A DNA stretch of 64,000 bases from Lunularia cruciata (taxonomy: Eukaryota; Streptophyta; Marchantiopsida; Lunulariales; Lunulariaceae), in NCBI GenBank assembly GCA_948567375.1, contig OX419761.1:8160243-8224242 (forward strand), written 5' to 3'. Each line of letters starts with the position of its first letter. Position 1 is the first letter of the stretch. A program made the translations under genes and the position numbers. The notes below the pieces were generated by a model. It did no database searches and was not told where the DNA came from. It was given only the letters and a program-made list of their open reading frames with translations. Shown in pieces: positions 49,901-59,700 of this stretch.

Positions 49901-51797
49901 CCACACCTGAAGCTCCTTCTTCAGAATCTGATTCCCAATAATTAGAAGATGGGGTATCTGAATGTGAAGTGTTGGTGGTGTTAGTCACAGGAACAATGAC
50001 TCTATGGTTTGATGGCCCAATCCTCAAGTACCCTTTGTGCCATCGATCAGTTGTGCGTGCTGCTCTCAACCATGGCCTCCCAAGAAGTAAGTCATAGCTT
50101 GAATCCTTCAAGACTTGGAAAGTCATGAGATTTTGAACTCCCATAACTGAAACTACCACCTTATCCATCACCCCTACTGGTCGAACTTGTTGCTTGTTTG
50201 CCATGCTCACCACAAATGTTGAAGGTCTTGAGGGTATCATACCCAACTTCTTCATCAACCTTTCTGACATGGCATTCACTGCTGATCCTCCATCAACCAA
50301 TGCATCCTTGATGTTGTGACCATTCACTCTCACATCAATCTTGGAGGCATATTCACAAGCCTCCCATGGTGCTGGCTTGGCATCCACCACCCCCATTGAT
50401 ACTGGAACTTTTGCCTTCTTCTTCTTTTTGCTCCTTGTAGAACTCAAACCACCTCTAAGCTCCTTTCTCAAGGTAGGGTTCAAAGCAATTAATTGGCCCA
50501 CTGTGATGTTAGCCTTGTGACTACCAACATCCTCCAACACATTGTAGTTCCATTGTTGCTTTGAGATCAAGAAGTCCTCCATCCCCAACTTCTTCCTTGG
50601 AGTCTTTGTTGTTGATGGTGTTGAGGTGCGAGTGCTCCTAGTAGACATAGGAGTATCCTTGCTTGAAGTAAATCCTTGAGAAGAGTGAACATCCTCTGCA
50701 AAACGAGCTCTCTTCTTCTCTTGTGCCAAAAGCTCCAAATTAAGACCCTTGGAGTTTGAGCACTCTCCCTTCTCATACTTGCTCTCAACCACATCTATGG
50801 ATGCTATCCCCTTACCTTTGTTGGGATTAGGAGCCACTTGGGTTTCACTACCTCCCTCTTTCCCTCTATTGGCTCCCTCATAACCCCTTCCTCCATGGTA
50901 AGTGGAATTTGGGCAATTCCTTTGGATATGGCCTCTTCCCCCACAACCAAAACAATTTCTATCATTGAAATTGTTGGCTGGTTGGCCTCCTCTATATGGA
51001 TGGTTTCCATAACTCCTAGGCCCTCTCCCTACATTCTGATCCACCTCTCTCTTCTCCCATAGTTGCACCACATTGATCTTGAGATCCGCAAGTTGTTCTG
51101 TGATGGTTTGGAGTGGATCTTTTGGTGGAGGTGCAAGAATTGGAGCAACTACTACTTGTGGTGCAACCCTTGTCACCAAAGTATCAGAAGTTCCACCATA
51201 CTTGTAGCCTTGAGGAGGATGCACAACCTCCTTCACCACCAAATCACTCTCATCCCCTTCCAAACTCTCCTCCATACGAATTGCGATCTTGATAGCTTCA
51301 ACCTTGGAAGAAGGTTTCTCATATCTCACCTTGCTTCTAATTTGTGGTCTCAATCCTCCCACAAAATTCTTGGTGAGCATGGCCCCTATGCCAATCATTG
51401 TAGTCTCCACATCATCCCCACCCTTCCTCAACACTATGCGAAATCTGGACTCCAACTTTTCCACTCTTTCCACATAGACCCTCACTTTCTCTCCATCTCC
51501 TTGCTTGAGAAATGTAACCTCACTCATCAATCTCTCATAACTCTCATCAGGAAGAAAGTTCTCAATGAGTGCTGAAGTCAAAGTCTCCCAAGACTCCTCT
51601 TCCCCCTCTCTCCTCTCTCTCTTTTGGTATTCTGACTCATACCATGTAAGTGCTGCATCCTCAAAGAAATCTGGTAATAATGAGGCCCACTCATTCTTCC
51701 TCCTCTCATTGTTTCCTATGCAAGCTCTCTTGAAGTCTCTCACAAAGGCCTCCACATCTTCTCCATCCTTGCCAAAGAAAACCGGAAGTTTCCCCAT
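46971..51797 (-). CDS. Gag-pol polyprotein of gypsy element C (1,608 residues)
   Basis: A single open frame with gag and pol fused. The capsid-type gag region lies at about residues 15-130, and a CCHC zinc knuckle (CFGCGGRGHIQRNC) at 282-295. An acidic and Ser/Thr-rich linker follows. The aspartic protease region is about 487-585, and reverse transcriptase about 770-950 with the FIDD active-site motif at 891-894. RNase H is about 1036-1158. Integrase has a His/Cys zinc-binding N-terminal part (about 1250-1296) and a DDE core at D1322, D1382 and E1418. The protein ends about 50 bp before the 3' LTR, with no chromodomain. Domain order RT-RNase H-integrase is that of Ty3/Gypsy. The frame looks whole. 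The ancient element B carries the same layout. Confidence 0.93.
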   Translation of the reverse strand: MGKLPVFFGKDGEDVEAFVRDFKRACIGNNERRKNEWASLLPDFFEDAALTWYESEYQKRERREGEEESWETLTSALIENFLPDESYERLMSEVTFLKQGDGEKVRVYVERVEKLESRFRIVLRKGGDDVETTMIGIGAMLTKNFVGGLRPQIRSKVRYEKPSSKVEAIKIAIRMEESLEGDESDLVVKEVVHPPQGYKYGGTSDTLVTRVAPQVVVAPILAPPPKDPLQTITEQLADLKINVVQLWEKREVDQNVGRGPRSYGNHPYRGGQPANNFNDRNCFGCGGRGHIQRNCPNSTYHGGRGYEGANRGKEGGSETQVAPNPNKGKGIASIDVVESKYEKGECSNSKGLNLELLAQEKKRARFAEDVHSSQGFTSSKDTPMSTRSTRTSTPSTTKTPRKKLGMEDFLISKQQWNYNVLEDVGSHKANITVGQLIALNPTLRKELRGGLSSTRSKKKKKAKVPVSMGVVDAKPAPWEACEYASKIDVRVNGHNIKDALVDGGSAVNAMSERLMKKLGMIPSRPSTFVVSMANKQQVRPVGVMDKVVVSVMGVQNLMTFQVLKDSSYDLLLGRPWLRAARTTDRWHKGYLRIGPSNHRVIVPVTNTTNTSHSDTPSSNYWESDSEEGASGVDTSMEEETSTEEDESESDSDVYPLCAMDFAPKPEVLKDPDKSPLTLEEVERRLSTLKYGPNVTKEEKVRFEEIFRKFIHVFAFSYKDLKEVTLEEHKIEVESHARPIRQKQRRISPPISLVVKEEIDKLKEAGFIFEVENSEWVSPIVIVKKKNGKLRVCVDYKKLNAVTKKDYYPLPFIDEILEEVAGHERYSFGDGYSGYNQIKIAPEHQQLTTFTTPWGTYAFKVMPFGLCNAPATFQRFMNKVFEPFIGKFVRDFIDDFCVYGSKEEHFEHLIKVLQRLDEANASLNPEKCIFGCEEGLLLGHIISKDGIAVDLEKVRKISDLPFPSSLTKLRQFLGMVGYYRRFIFSFSNKAYALTIYMKKGVDYMVILEDKEALKAFEELKQSLVVAPILAKPDWSKPFILYTDASNVAIGCTLSQLDQDGHDHPIAYASRQMVSAEKNYSVTEREGLAVIFGLKKFRHYLIGGKATIVTDHKALKYIFNKPNVEGRLARWMILLSEYDYTIEDRPGKKHANADLLSRAYDHDGDEPVDDSFPDEELMTISVTQEVPMEYKEIVDFVTRGNYPEGMHARERKALAARSRPYTMVDDILFHQGADGLLRRAVGKEESILLIKEFHEGLVCGGHFAGKVTAFKILDAGYHWRGIFKDCLDYCKTCHVCQAFARKSTSTPPLRSIPLLGPFEKWGIDFVGPLNRTPRNNRYIVVVTDYLTKWVEARPLRDKNEDEVGRFLYERIITRFGCPLELVSDRGGEFTGSITTAMLRHFSITHRVTTSYKPNSNGLAERTNQTLCMMLAKDAEMEGAKHHWDKRIHAVLWEYRTTMKTSTGYSPFQLVYGIESTLPIHFDLPTFQSIHRRLKKAQGSDAEKSRKDQLMELEEARAVAMVRVEQAQRKQKESYDKRQGKKKVEPFKEGDWVMLFDSIRFKRVQKKFLPKYFGPFIVEKVWGNYTYDLKELGGRHFDRINHDKLKMYHRR

Positions 51798-52032
51798 CTT
51801 AACCCCTCACTATCTTTCTTTTCTCTTAATTTTTTTTTTCTCTTTTCTTTTCTCTCACTCTATTACTAATAGAGTATATACATGACTAACACCATCTGAG
51901 AATAATCCACTCTAGGGAACACAAAAGGTTCAGGTTGCTCCAAGATTTCTATAGCAACATCAAATCCTAGAGTGCATATTAATCTAACTCTCATGGATAA
52001 TTTATCCATAAGTTGAAAGATTATCTCCATCA

Positions 52033-52530
52033 CTAATCTTGAGAACTAGCTGATGAAGGTGGTAGTATTTCTGTAGCTGTACTAAGACTCTCTCCAAGAT
52101 CCTTCACCAAAGTTTCCAAAAGTGCTTTTACTCCACTACACTCATGTCCTTTTGGAAGTCCTTCAACTCCACAAACCTCACACAACTCCTTGGTCTTAGA
52201 TCTTCTCCCTCCCAATCTTGGTGAAGAAGGTCCAACATGCAAACCCAAGTCAAGTAAGCCTCTCCTTTCCCTCAATCTCTTGCTCTCAAAGGTTAATGGA
52301 CATGAACTTGCCTTATGTCCCTTCTCTCCACATAGAAAGCACTTAGACTCACTCTTTCCTCCAAGTGGTGTAGGTTTTTGGATCCTCTCAACACTCTCTT
52401 CAAATTCTATTGTAAACTCTCTTTTCCTCAAATCCACCCCTACAATCACCTCAAACCCTTGGGGAACCTTGCATAATCTCAATTTCCACTCTTGATGACC
52501 CTCCATGTTCCCAAAGATGAATCTAAACAC
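52033..52530 (-). CDS. Extra ORF upstream of gag-pol in gypsy element C, with zinc knuckle
   Basis: A 165-residue frame between the 5' LTR and gag-pol, same strand, ending about 235 bp before the gag-pol start. It contains a CCHC knuckle CFLCGEKGHKASSC (about residues 64-77) and a second Cys/His cluster CEVCGVEGLPKGHEC (about 118-132). The C terminus is Ser-rich. A matching region exists in gypsy B (about 12,630-13,140), so the ORF belongs to the family. Some large plant gypsy elements (Ogre type) also have an ORF before gag, but I cannot show homology. It may be a nucleic-acid-binding accessory protein or a separate nucleocapsid-like part. The function is unknown. Confidence 0.7.
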   Translation of the reverse strand: MFRFIFGNMEGHQEWKLRLCKVPQGFEVIVGVDLRKREFTIEFEESVERIQKPTPLGGKSESKCFLCGEKGHKASSCPLTFESKRLRERRGLLDLGLHVGPSSPRLGGRRSKTKELCEVCGVEGLPKGHECSGVKALLETLVKDLGESLSTATEILPPSSASSQD

Positions 52531-53344
52531 TCAAACATGCTTTTTGTTGATCTCAAACTTCTCATGCATGAGATCTCCACTCTGCAGAATTGACCCTTCC
52601 TCACAATGTCACTCAAATCTCCCAACGAATATGTTACAGTCCTCTGAAATTTTCCACACTTGATCAGAACTCCAGGGCGTCCCTCCCTGCAAAATTTTAG
52701 ATCTTTTCATCGAGCCATTTGGCCTAGACACCTTTCTATTCAGCACCCATATTTCAGATTTGGTCTGAAAACCACCCCCCTCACTTCAAAAACTCATAAC
52801 GCACTGCGAAAAAATAATCTCTCTCTAATTTTTGTGGCACCAGGTAGGATACAATGCACTAAATTTTCTTGGAAATTTTCAGGACAATTCACTAAAAATT
52901 GAAGAAATGGCGGACTCTGTACAATTTTCCAGAGAGCATGCAGTTGCGGAAGCACTTTACCCTATCAACTTTCAAAAATTCTAGCCCAGTGCGCATAGAA
53001 GCTCTCTCAATAATTTGAAGTGTGCTAACTGAAAGATAACCCAAGCTATCATGTGTAGAAATCTCAAGACCAGATCTCAAACTTGAGATTTTGCCCAAAA
53101 TCACCTTAATCCCCAAAATCTGCAATCCACCTCACACAATCTCTCCAATTCCTCTCATGTGTACAAGATGTACAAAATCACCTCAAAGACATCATAATGA
53201 ACTACAGGGTATACAAATGGATCTTGGTTCTCTAACATAAGTTCAGCCCTCTCCTCTCCTAATGTTCTCTCCAAGTGAGCTCTCATAGCCTCCTTCTGCC
53301 TAATGTAGAATTGGACGCGGAACATTATCTTGCCTTCTAGAGAG

Positions 53345-53366
53345 GTCCCGGCAACGGAACCAAAAA
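53345..53366 (-). other. Putative primer-binding site of gypsy element C
   Basis: Directly inside the 5' LTR the minus strand reads TTTTTGGTTCCGTTGCCGGG. It resembles the GGCGCCGTTGCCGGG type primer sites used by many plant gypsy elements. The tRNA was not identified. Confidence 0.55.
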
Positions 53367-54058
53367 TGTGAGCCGGCCTGTCTCTCACTCAGGATGAACC
53401 TCTGATGGCTATTATGGTAGCGCACCATGGACTAAGAAGGCAAGGAACCCCAACTCCATCATACTCCTCCAAGGCTAACACTCCAAGACTCAAGACATTG
53501 CTCACTAGAGAACTCAATGAGAGAGAGATAGTTGCAAATGAAAGGATGATGAGTACCTCCTCACTCCTTGTTTATATACTTGTGAAATAGTTACGTACCA
53601 AAGTTACTAATTACCGTAGTAACTCAAGTTACTAGACTAAAAGTCAAGTAAAGTCAAAAAGTAGAAAGGAATATCCATTCACATGGGCATATTCCCCTAA
53701 GCATGTGGTCTTATCTTGACCCAACCACTAAAGCAAGGATTCCTTCACATGGGCTATCCTTGGACTAAAGAAGAATCCAAAACAAAAAGGCTTGCGGGCC
53801 CAAGAGTTCTCAACTCTTTCCCCAAAGCCAAACACCTAGGAATAATACCAAGTCAACACACTAAAATCCAAAATAGTGGTGCTCATCTTTTCTACTTCCT
53901 CTAAAGTAAGGTCCCATCTATCTTAGCTATGACTAACTTAAGCTAACCATGACTAATATAGAACCATCCTTTATCTCTATATAAATAATATCTCTTAAGT
54001 ACTTGTAATACCAAGCTAAATATCACAATACCACACACATGCACAAATGGGTGTTACA
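53367..54058 (-). repeat. 5' LTR of gypsy element C
   Basis: 692 bp, same boundaries and same sequence by eye as the 3' LTR at 46,231-46,922. Followed at 54,059 by GTACG, the target site of LINE-2. Confidence 0.93.
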
Positions 54059-54220
54059 GTACGACTTGCATAGCTTGGATATCTTAGGTGCGGTAGGGCA
54101 GATTTCTCATATAGACTCTATTGGGGCTTAGCCCCATGTTACCTTTTTTGTCTCTCCCTTGTATGGCTTGATGGGGTCTTCCCATCGTTCGTTTTTCCTA
54201 TGCGGTCACCTTTTTTCTAG

Positions 54221-54782
54221 TCTTTCGTGTTCACTCTAACTGGGCTCAGGATGAATTGCTCTTGCCAATCAAACTTGATACGAGTGGATTGTTGTTCCTA
54301 CTGATCTTGTACAATACTGCAGTTGAATTACTCATTTGAGATGAAAGTAAAACATATTATATATTACTTTACTTTGTTTCCTTCTCTAGGAAATTATATC
54401 CACTAGACACAATTTCAATACATTTTATTGTTTATGTTCTAACGATCAATTTTCCGAGTCTAACATAAAGGACTCGCATATAGTCTTTAGTTTGTCTATA
54501 CCTAAATAAGACAAAGTAGCAAACAAAATATTGAGTTGACTACTAACCCTATATTTACCTTAAAAAGTATAAACACAAATTTAAGATAAGTGTTTAATAG
54601 TTTCCACCTTGTCTGAAATCTAATATAAAACAAAGGAAGGGCTATTGCCACCCAATTTTGGCTAGGCCACCTATGACATGGTCAAGATGACATGGCACCT
54701 CACCCTTCCCCAGCACTCTACAAGGCCCTGGTATTGTATTGCAATTTGTCTAACCCCTTGTTCCCTCCCTTGGTAGCTTGCC
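54221..54782. other. Unassigned DNA between the LINE-2 tail and the MULE fossil
   Basis: AT-rich, without recognised gene or repeat. The last 130 bp may be the 5' flank of the MULE transposase. No terminal inverted repeat was found. Confidence 0.3.
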
Positions 54783-55600
54783 ATGCAACTTGACAAGGTC
54801 AATGGCTTTCCCAAACGGGAAGACCTCATCTCTCATATCAAAAACATTGCTCTACAAAATGGATACACTGTCACCATCAAGCAGTCTGATGGAGACCTGC
54901 ATGGTTTCTGGGATGCGATCACAGCAGTAACTACCAAAACCTCCTTTAGCTTGAGCTTTGTGCAAAAAAAAGGAAGTGGAACACTAGAACTAGGCTTTTG
55001 GGCTGTCCTTTTTGGAATTGTTTGCAGAAGTGGCAATGACAGTTGTTGGAATTTCCTTGTTAAGGAAAGCAAGCACCATCAAGAGCCCTTGTTGGATATG
55101 TATGGTCACCCAACATGTTTAACGCTCAACTCTTTCCAAATCAAGAAAGTTGGATAATTAGAAACTACATGCATTGCTGCCCGACATATATTGATGGTGC
55201 CGTGCAGAGATGATCCATCAATGTTGGCCATATCCAAGTCAATATACAATATGATAGAAAAATGTCAGTGTGAGAAGCTGGCTGGTCAGTCTCCAATTGA
55301 GGCATTGCTGGAAGAATTGAAAATGAGCAACTTCACATTTCAATTCTTGTGCAACATTGATGCTCATGTTACACATTTGTTCTTTGCACATCTAGATTCC
55401 ATTGCTCTAACACTCAATCACTTGTATGTCTTGCTCTTGGACTGCATATATAAGACAAATAGGTTTTGAATGCCCCTCCTCAACCTGGTTGGATGTATGT
55501 GCCTTAACACAACTTTCTTCTTGTGCTTTCCTTTCAAGAAGGAAGAGATAATGGACTACCGTGGGCCTTCACTCAAGTCTGTTGGCTTTTCAGCAGACTA
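54783..55600 (+). pseudogene. Mutator-like (MULE) transposase fragment, dead
   Basis: A frame starting MQLDKVNGFPKREDLISHIK has the feel of the FAR1/MULE N-terminal domain (the REDLI...IALQNGYTVTI region). In the same frame SPIEALLEELKMSNFTFQF, then HLDSIALTLNHLYVLLLDCI and YKTNRF*MPLLNLVGC match the start of the MULE DDE transposase domain, where the first catalytic Asp sits in LLLDCIYKTN. In-frame stops occur at 55,155-55,157 and 55,467-55,469, and the frame ends at about 55,600. The later part of the DDE domain and the zinc finger are missing, so it is a 5' fragment. The normally Cys-rich N-terminal DNA-binding core appears only partly preserved. No terminal inverted repeat was found. Confidence 0.7.
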
Positions 55601-56762
55601 GTTGTTCTCCAAGTTATTTTCAGTTGGGCAAAGTTACCAAGTCAAAGGGGCAAGAAACCATCTACAAGATGGTACAATAGTGTGGGATAGTGAAGGATTA
55701 CAAGATCCTATGTATGGGGCAGTGGAAGAGGACCTCTACAGGCCAACTAAGACAAAATGCAAGAGAAGTAGAGAAGTGTTATGGGACCTCCTCTGCTGGC
55801 TGGCTAGTTAAAGGAGTAAAGTTGAACTATTCTATGGGTTCTTGTATTATGACAAAAGAAGTAGGTACCATTAAGATTTAAGCAGAAATCTGATGATATT
55901 CAAAGTAAGTGCATCTAGGCTAGGGACATCTAAGGGAGGAGAGCTAATTGGTATTCTTGGTGCAAGCGCATAAGAAGGCGGCAGCTGTAGGAAGAGAAGT
56001 GATTAGAGTAGGCAAAATTCTTTTAGGGTTAGAACAACTATTTAAGTGGGTAATTCACTCCTTTAGTGGGTAATCTCCCAGCCAAAAGTCTATGACTGGG
56101 GATTCTTGCTGAGTCACTTATCTCTCATAACCTTATATTCACCTATGGGCTTGGAGGAGAGGGTATGATTATAACTATGTGCATCAAAGTTTGCCATGTA
56201 ATAAGGATGCATTATTGATGTTGGCTTAGGATCTAAATATTTAAGGATAACAAACAAGCAATGGCTCTAATCTAAATTCTATGAATGATAAGGTGTAAGT
56301 GTGAATTTTATTAAGTCATTTATGTTGTGTTATGGAGTAATTCCACTCATGTAATTGTCATCCCATTTGATTAAGAGGAAGAGTGCATAAGATAATTCTC
56401 AGCATGACTCTAGAAAGGAAACACATTAAGGAACATACCAAGGAGGCCAAAGTTGAGATCTATCTCCAAGGGTGAAGGTCCCTTGGAGATTCCCATACCT
56501 TAGTAGAATTACAAACTAGTATGAAATCTTGTTTACACCTCCTCTCCAAGCCAAGTAAACAGCCGGCTGCACAAGGACTGTATTGACTTCATCTTCTCCC
56601 ATAGAATCCCATAGCCTCCACTCCAAGATGAGACCTTCCCACCAACATTTTTGGCACTGCCGCCGGCTGACAAGCATGTCCTCTCCACTCATCTCAAGAA
56701 CTTGCTTGGGTAATGTTTATTCTATAGAATGCTGCATGGATGCTGCTATTTTCAGCCCAAGA
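55601..56762. other. Unassigned DNA
   Basis: Short frames near 55,602-55,880 are not recognised. The rest shows no gene or repeat I can support. It ends at the target site of 3.8-kb copy 4. Confidence 0.3.
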
Positions 56763-56767
56763 AAAGC

Positions 56768-59700
56768 TATGGTGCCCACATTTTTTGTTTTTTTCAAAAT
56801 AAAGAAGAAGAAGTGTATAGAGAAGTCGGATTGTGCATGTATGGCCAAAGAAGGCAAAGAAAAGAGTCTTTAGGATGAAACCCAAAGTAAAGTGACTTTG
56901 GGTCATAAGGCAAAGTACTCAGAAATGCCTTGTCATCATACAACCCGAAGTAAAGTGTCTTCGTATCGGGGGGAGCTCAACCCAAGGCAAAGACAGTCTA
57001 ACAACTTTTCATTGGGGCAAGAAATTCAAGAAGGGACCGTTCAAAAGCCGATGGCCCATACGCGTGAAGGTTGATTGACAATGACAGGTGCATGCAGGAG
57101 GTGTGATTTCTTGGTAGAAACTCAAAGTGAAGAAAGACAAAGAAAGCGCAACTTTATAAAAATCAAACTCACAACGACAAAATGTCAAGTAATTTTCCTT
57201 CGCCGTTGAGAAGTCATCTTGTAGGTGATTGTGGGAAGGGAAATAGAGTTGGAATCGTGTTAGTGTGTAAAGAAGAAGTTGCGAGAGTGAAATTGAGAGA
57301 TAGTGAGAAGGCAGAAGAGATGGGAGGAGGAAAGAAGAACTTTGAATTTGCAGTGAGAAATCATGCAATTTGGAGGTTAGATATGATCACTAGGATCAAA
57401 GTCTTGAGCTGACTTTGGATCACTTTCTTGGCGTGGAACTGGAATGTGAGCTTTCCAGGTTTCATGACAGAAATCATCAAGAGCAAGCGTCTCAATGGAC
57501 CCGAGGAAGAAGGGAAGAGAGGAAATCCGGCTTGCTGGACAGAGTCGGATTGGAGACTCGTACTCAGGAAGGAAGCAGGCTTGGAGCAGGGGGCCACGTT
57601 CTTGGAGAAGGGAGAGATAGCGCAAGAGACTCAAGAGGTGAGAGATGCATTCTCATCAAAGTGGACAAAGAATGGGTACAAATTTGAGAGCTACAAAGAC
57701 CATGTGAAGAGAGGAATTGTGAGTGCGTTGATGGCCATTCTAAAGCCGGAGAGAACCACATATGTGATGAAACACCAAGTGGTGTTCTTTCACAAGTTAT
57801 TTGCAGGAGAACCGATTAATTGGGCAAGGTGTTTCCATGGGAGAACAAGGCAAATGGTGTGGAATCTATGGGATAAATTGCCTCCACACTACATCGTGCC
57901 GTTTGCAGCGCATTTCTACCTCGGGCTGAATTTGCTAAACTTGGCGGAGCAAACTCGGATGGTATCGCACTTCGATCTTGATTTCAGAAAGGAGATCGAT
58001 GTCGAGGAGCAGCAATACATCTTGCAAATTAGGAGCACCAATGACTACTACACAAAGATAGGGAAGAACATGGAGATCATAGTGAGTACCCCGAATACAA
58101 AGAAGAGAAGTTGGGAGGGCAAAGCCAAAGACATGAAGAAACCTTGGAAGACCAGGAGAGGCAACCCGAGGCGAGGTATGGTGGTGATCAAGTCGGAGGA
58201 TGAAGACTTGGAAGGTGATGCCGAGCTTAAGACTGAAGACTCGGAACACAAGGAGGAGCCCAAGCTAATGCTACAGAGTGGAGATACGAGTAGTGACAGC
58301 AATGAAGGAGGAGAAATGGTATCGGCGCCGGTGGCTGGAGAAGAAGAAGAAGAAGTGCAGGTAGAAATTGAAGCCGAGGACAACACACAATTGGAAGACA
58401 AAGTAATTGAGCCCGAAGAGAAGGCGTACTGCAGAGAGGAGTTTGCTCAAGACGTAAGGCAAAGTACAAAGCAGGTCCAAATACGGTGAAGGAAGAAGCA
58501 CCTGAAAGCTTGGGAAGTGAGGCGTCTATTCCGATACGATGACTATAGCAAAGAAGGCAAGTATCGGGAGAAGAAGAGTTAAAGAAGGAGATCACTCCAC
58601 TGGTTGAAGTAGTTGCCATTGATGGATTGGAGTACCTGCGAGAAGTTGTGTGCCCGTTGTTAGTAAAGCTAGAGTACAAGAAGAAGGAGATGCAGTCGAC
58701 TTGTCTAGAGGTGAAGACTATGTTGCAGGTATTAGCAAGACTAGAAGAAGAAAACTCGGAGTTGAAGGAGAGTATAACCCGAGGTGAGGAGGAAAGAGAA
58801 GTACTGCGAGCGGAGGTAGTAGTGAGAAGTCAGGTAATTGAAGACCTAAAGAGAGAAGTGCATTATCCAGAGGATCTTGTGAAGAAGAGTGACATAGCAA
58901 GGGAGAGACAAATAGCTGAGTACGAGATCTTGAAGTAGTAGTTTGCTGATTCAAGAGTAGAGGTTATCCATGCTATGGCAAGAGTAGCTGCAAAGGATCA
59001 AGAGCTCAATAGGGTGATGGAGAGTGTTGAGAAGAAGAAGCAACTTTGGCAATGAGAGTTGGCAACATGATATAGAGAAGAAGAAAGATTACAAGAGTTA
59101 CTTCGTAATCAAGAGGAGAGAGTTGTACAGAAGGAGAAGGAGAAGGAGACGGTGAAAGCCGAGTTCAAAGCAAAATGGGCAATGTATAGAGAGGATTGGC
59201 TTGTAGATCGAGAACGTGAAAGGAAGGTGAGATTGGAGCCATTGAAGGAGATTGTCCTCAGGATGAATGCAATGTTAAGTACAGAGGCCAGCATTTGGAT
59301 TGAAGAGACGAGGCTGCACAAGTTGAAGTTGTTGGTGCAAGAGATGAGGCAAAGATAGGCAAAAGACACGGATTTGAATGCCTTGTTAATTAGTCTCAGA
59401 ACTTGTGTAGACAAGAAGATCTTGGAGGTAGAAGATAACATTTTGATTAGATTAGGCTTAGTGAAAATAGAGATAGAAAAACTTCGGAAACATGTTAGAG
59501 CAAAACCCGAAGTAGATAACATAGGAGTGCAAATGTCTTTGGAATTACTGCTGGAGACATTAGAGAAGAGTGGGTCAGGAGATGAAGAATTAGATAGATT
59601 ACCCACTAGTGCAATTTCAGATTAGGAAAGAGAATTGCTGGATCTGGTAGAAGAAGTAGAAGATATGAAACCCAAGGACAGAGTAGTAGGAAGTAAATTT

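Larger units (their letters stand above)
46231..54058 (-). mobile_element. Ty3/Gypsy element C, looks whole, apparently identical LTRs
   Basis: A 7,828-bp minus-strand element. The 5' LTR is 53,367-54,058, the leader 52,531-53,366, an extra zinc-knuckle ORF 52,033-52,530, the gag-pol ORF 46,971-51,797, a polypurine tract just inside 46,923, and the 3' LTR 46,231-46,922. The LTRs are 692 bp each and I see no difference between them by eye, so the insertion is recent. The target duplication is GTACG at 54,059-54,063. The left copy reads GTAT just before 46,231, so the duplication is imperfect. The frame of LINE-2 continues across the two flanks, confirming the insertion site. No chromodomain is seen at the end of pol, and the clade is not settled. 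Confidence 0.92.
42640..54220 (+). mobile_element. LINE-2: non-LTR retrotransposon with RT and restriction-like-endonuclease signature, interrupted by gypsy C
   Basis: A purine-rich leader (about 42,650-42,720) precedes an ATG at 43,129 (MATLSHVGSS). An N-terminal CSVCHRRF motif follows, with a TTWDAHVR stretch near 43,257. RT motif A is LQVDVENTFNSVS (near 44,342), motif B is GTRQGDPLGGPLF (near 44,528), and motif C is SLGDDTHIVGP (near 44,636). The thumb region includes VLGVPIGS. The C-terminal cluster CECGSTLDAVAVHMTQC (near 45,637) is followed by THDAIRD, then KADLYLVRDDQVIVAD (45,809-45,856), which fits the K-x-D-(12)-D endonuclease signature. The last part ends at 46,230. After gypsy C (46,231-54,058) the frame resumes at 54,060 and stops at TAG 54,129-54,131, followed by a 3' UTR. 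Several in-frame stops and shifts make it a dead copy. Confidence 0.75.

Noticed and set aside
42344-54220. The inverted copies of the TTGGGGCTTAGCCCC-type tail as terminal inverted repeats of one giant DNA transposon
   Set aside because: The right copy follows directly from the LINE stop codon, and two further copies exist at other places and orientations. Truncated LINE tails explain all of them.
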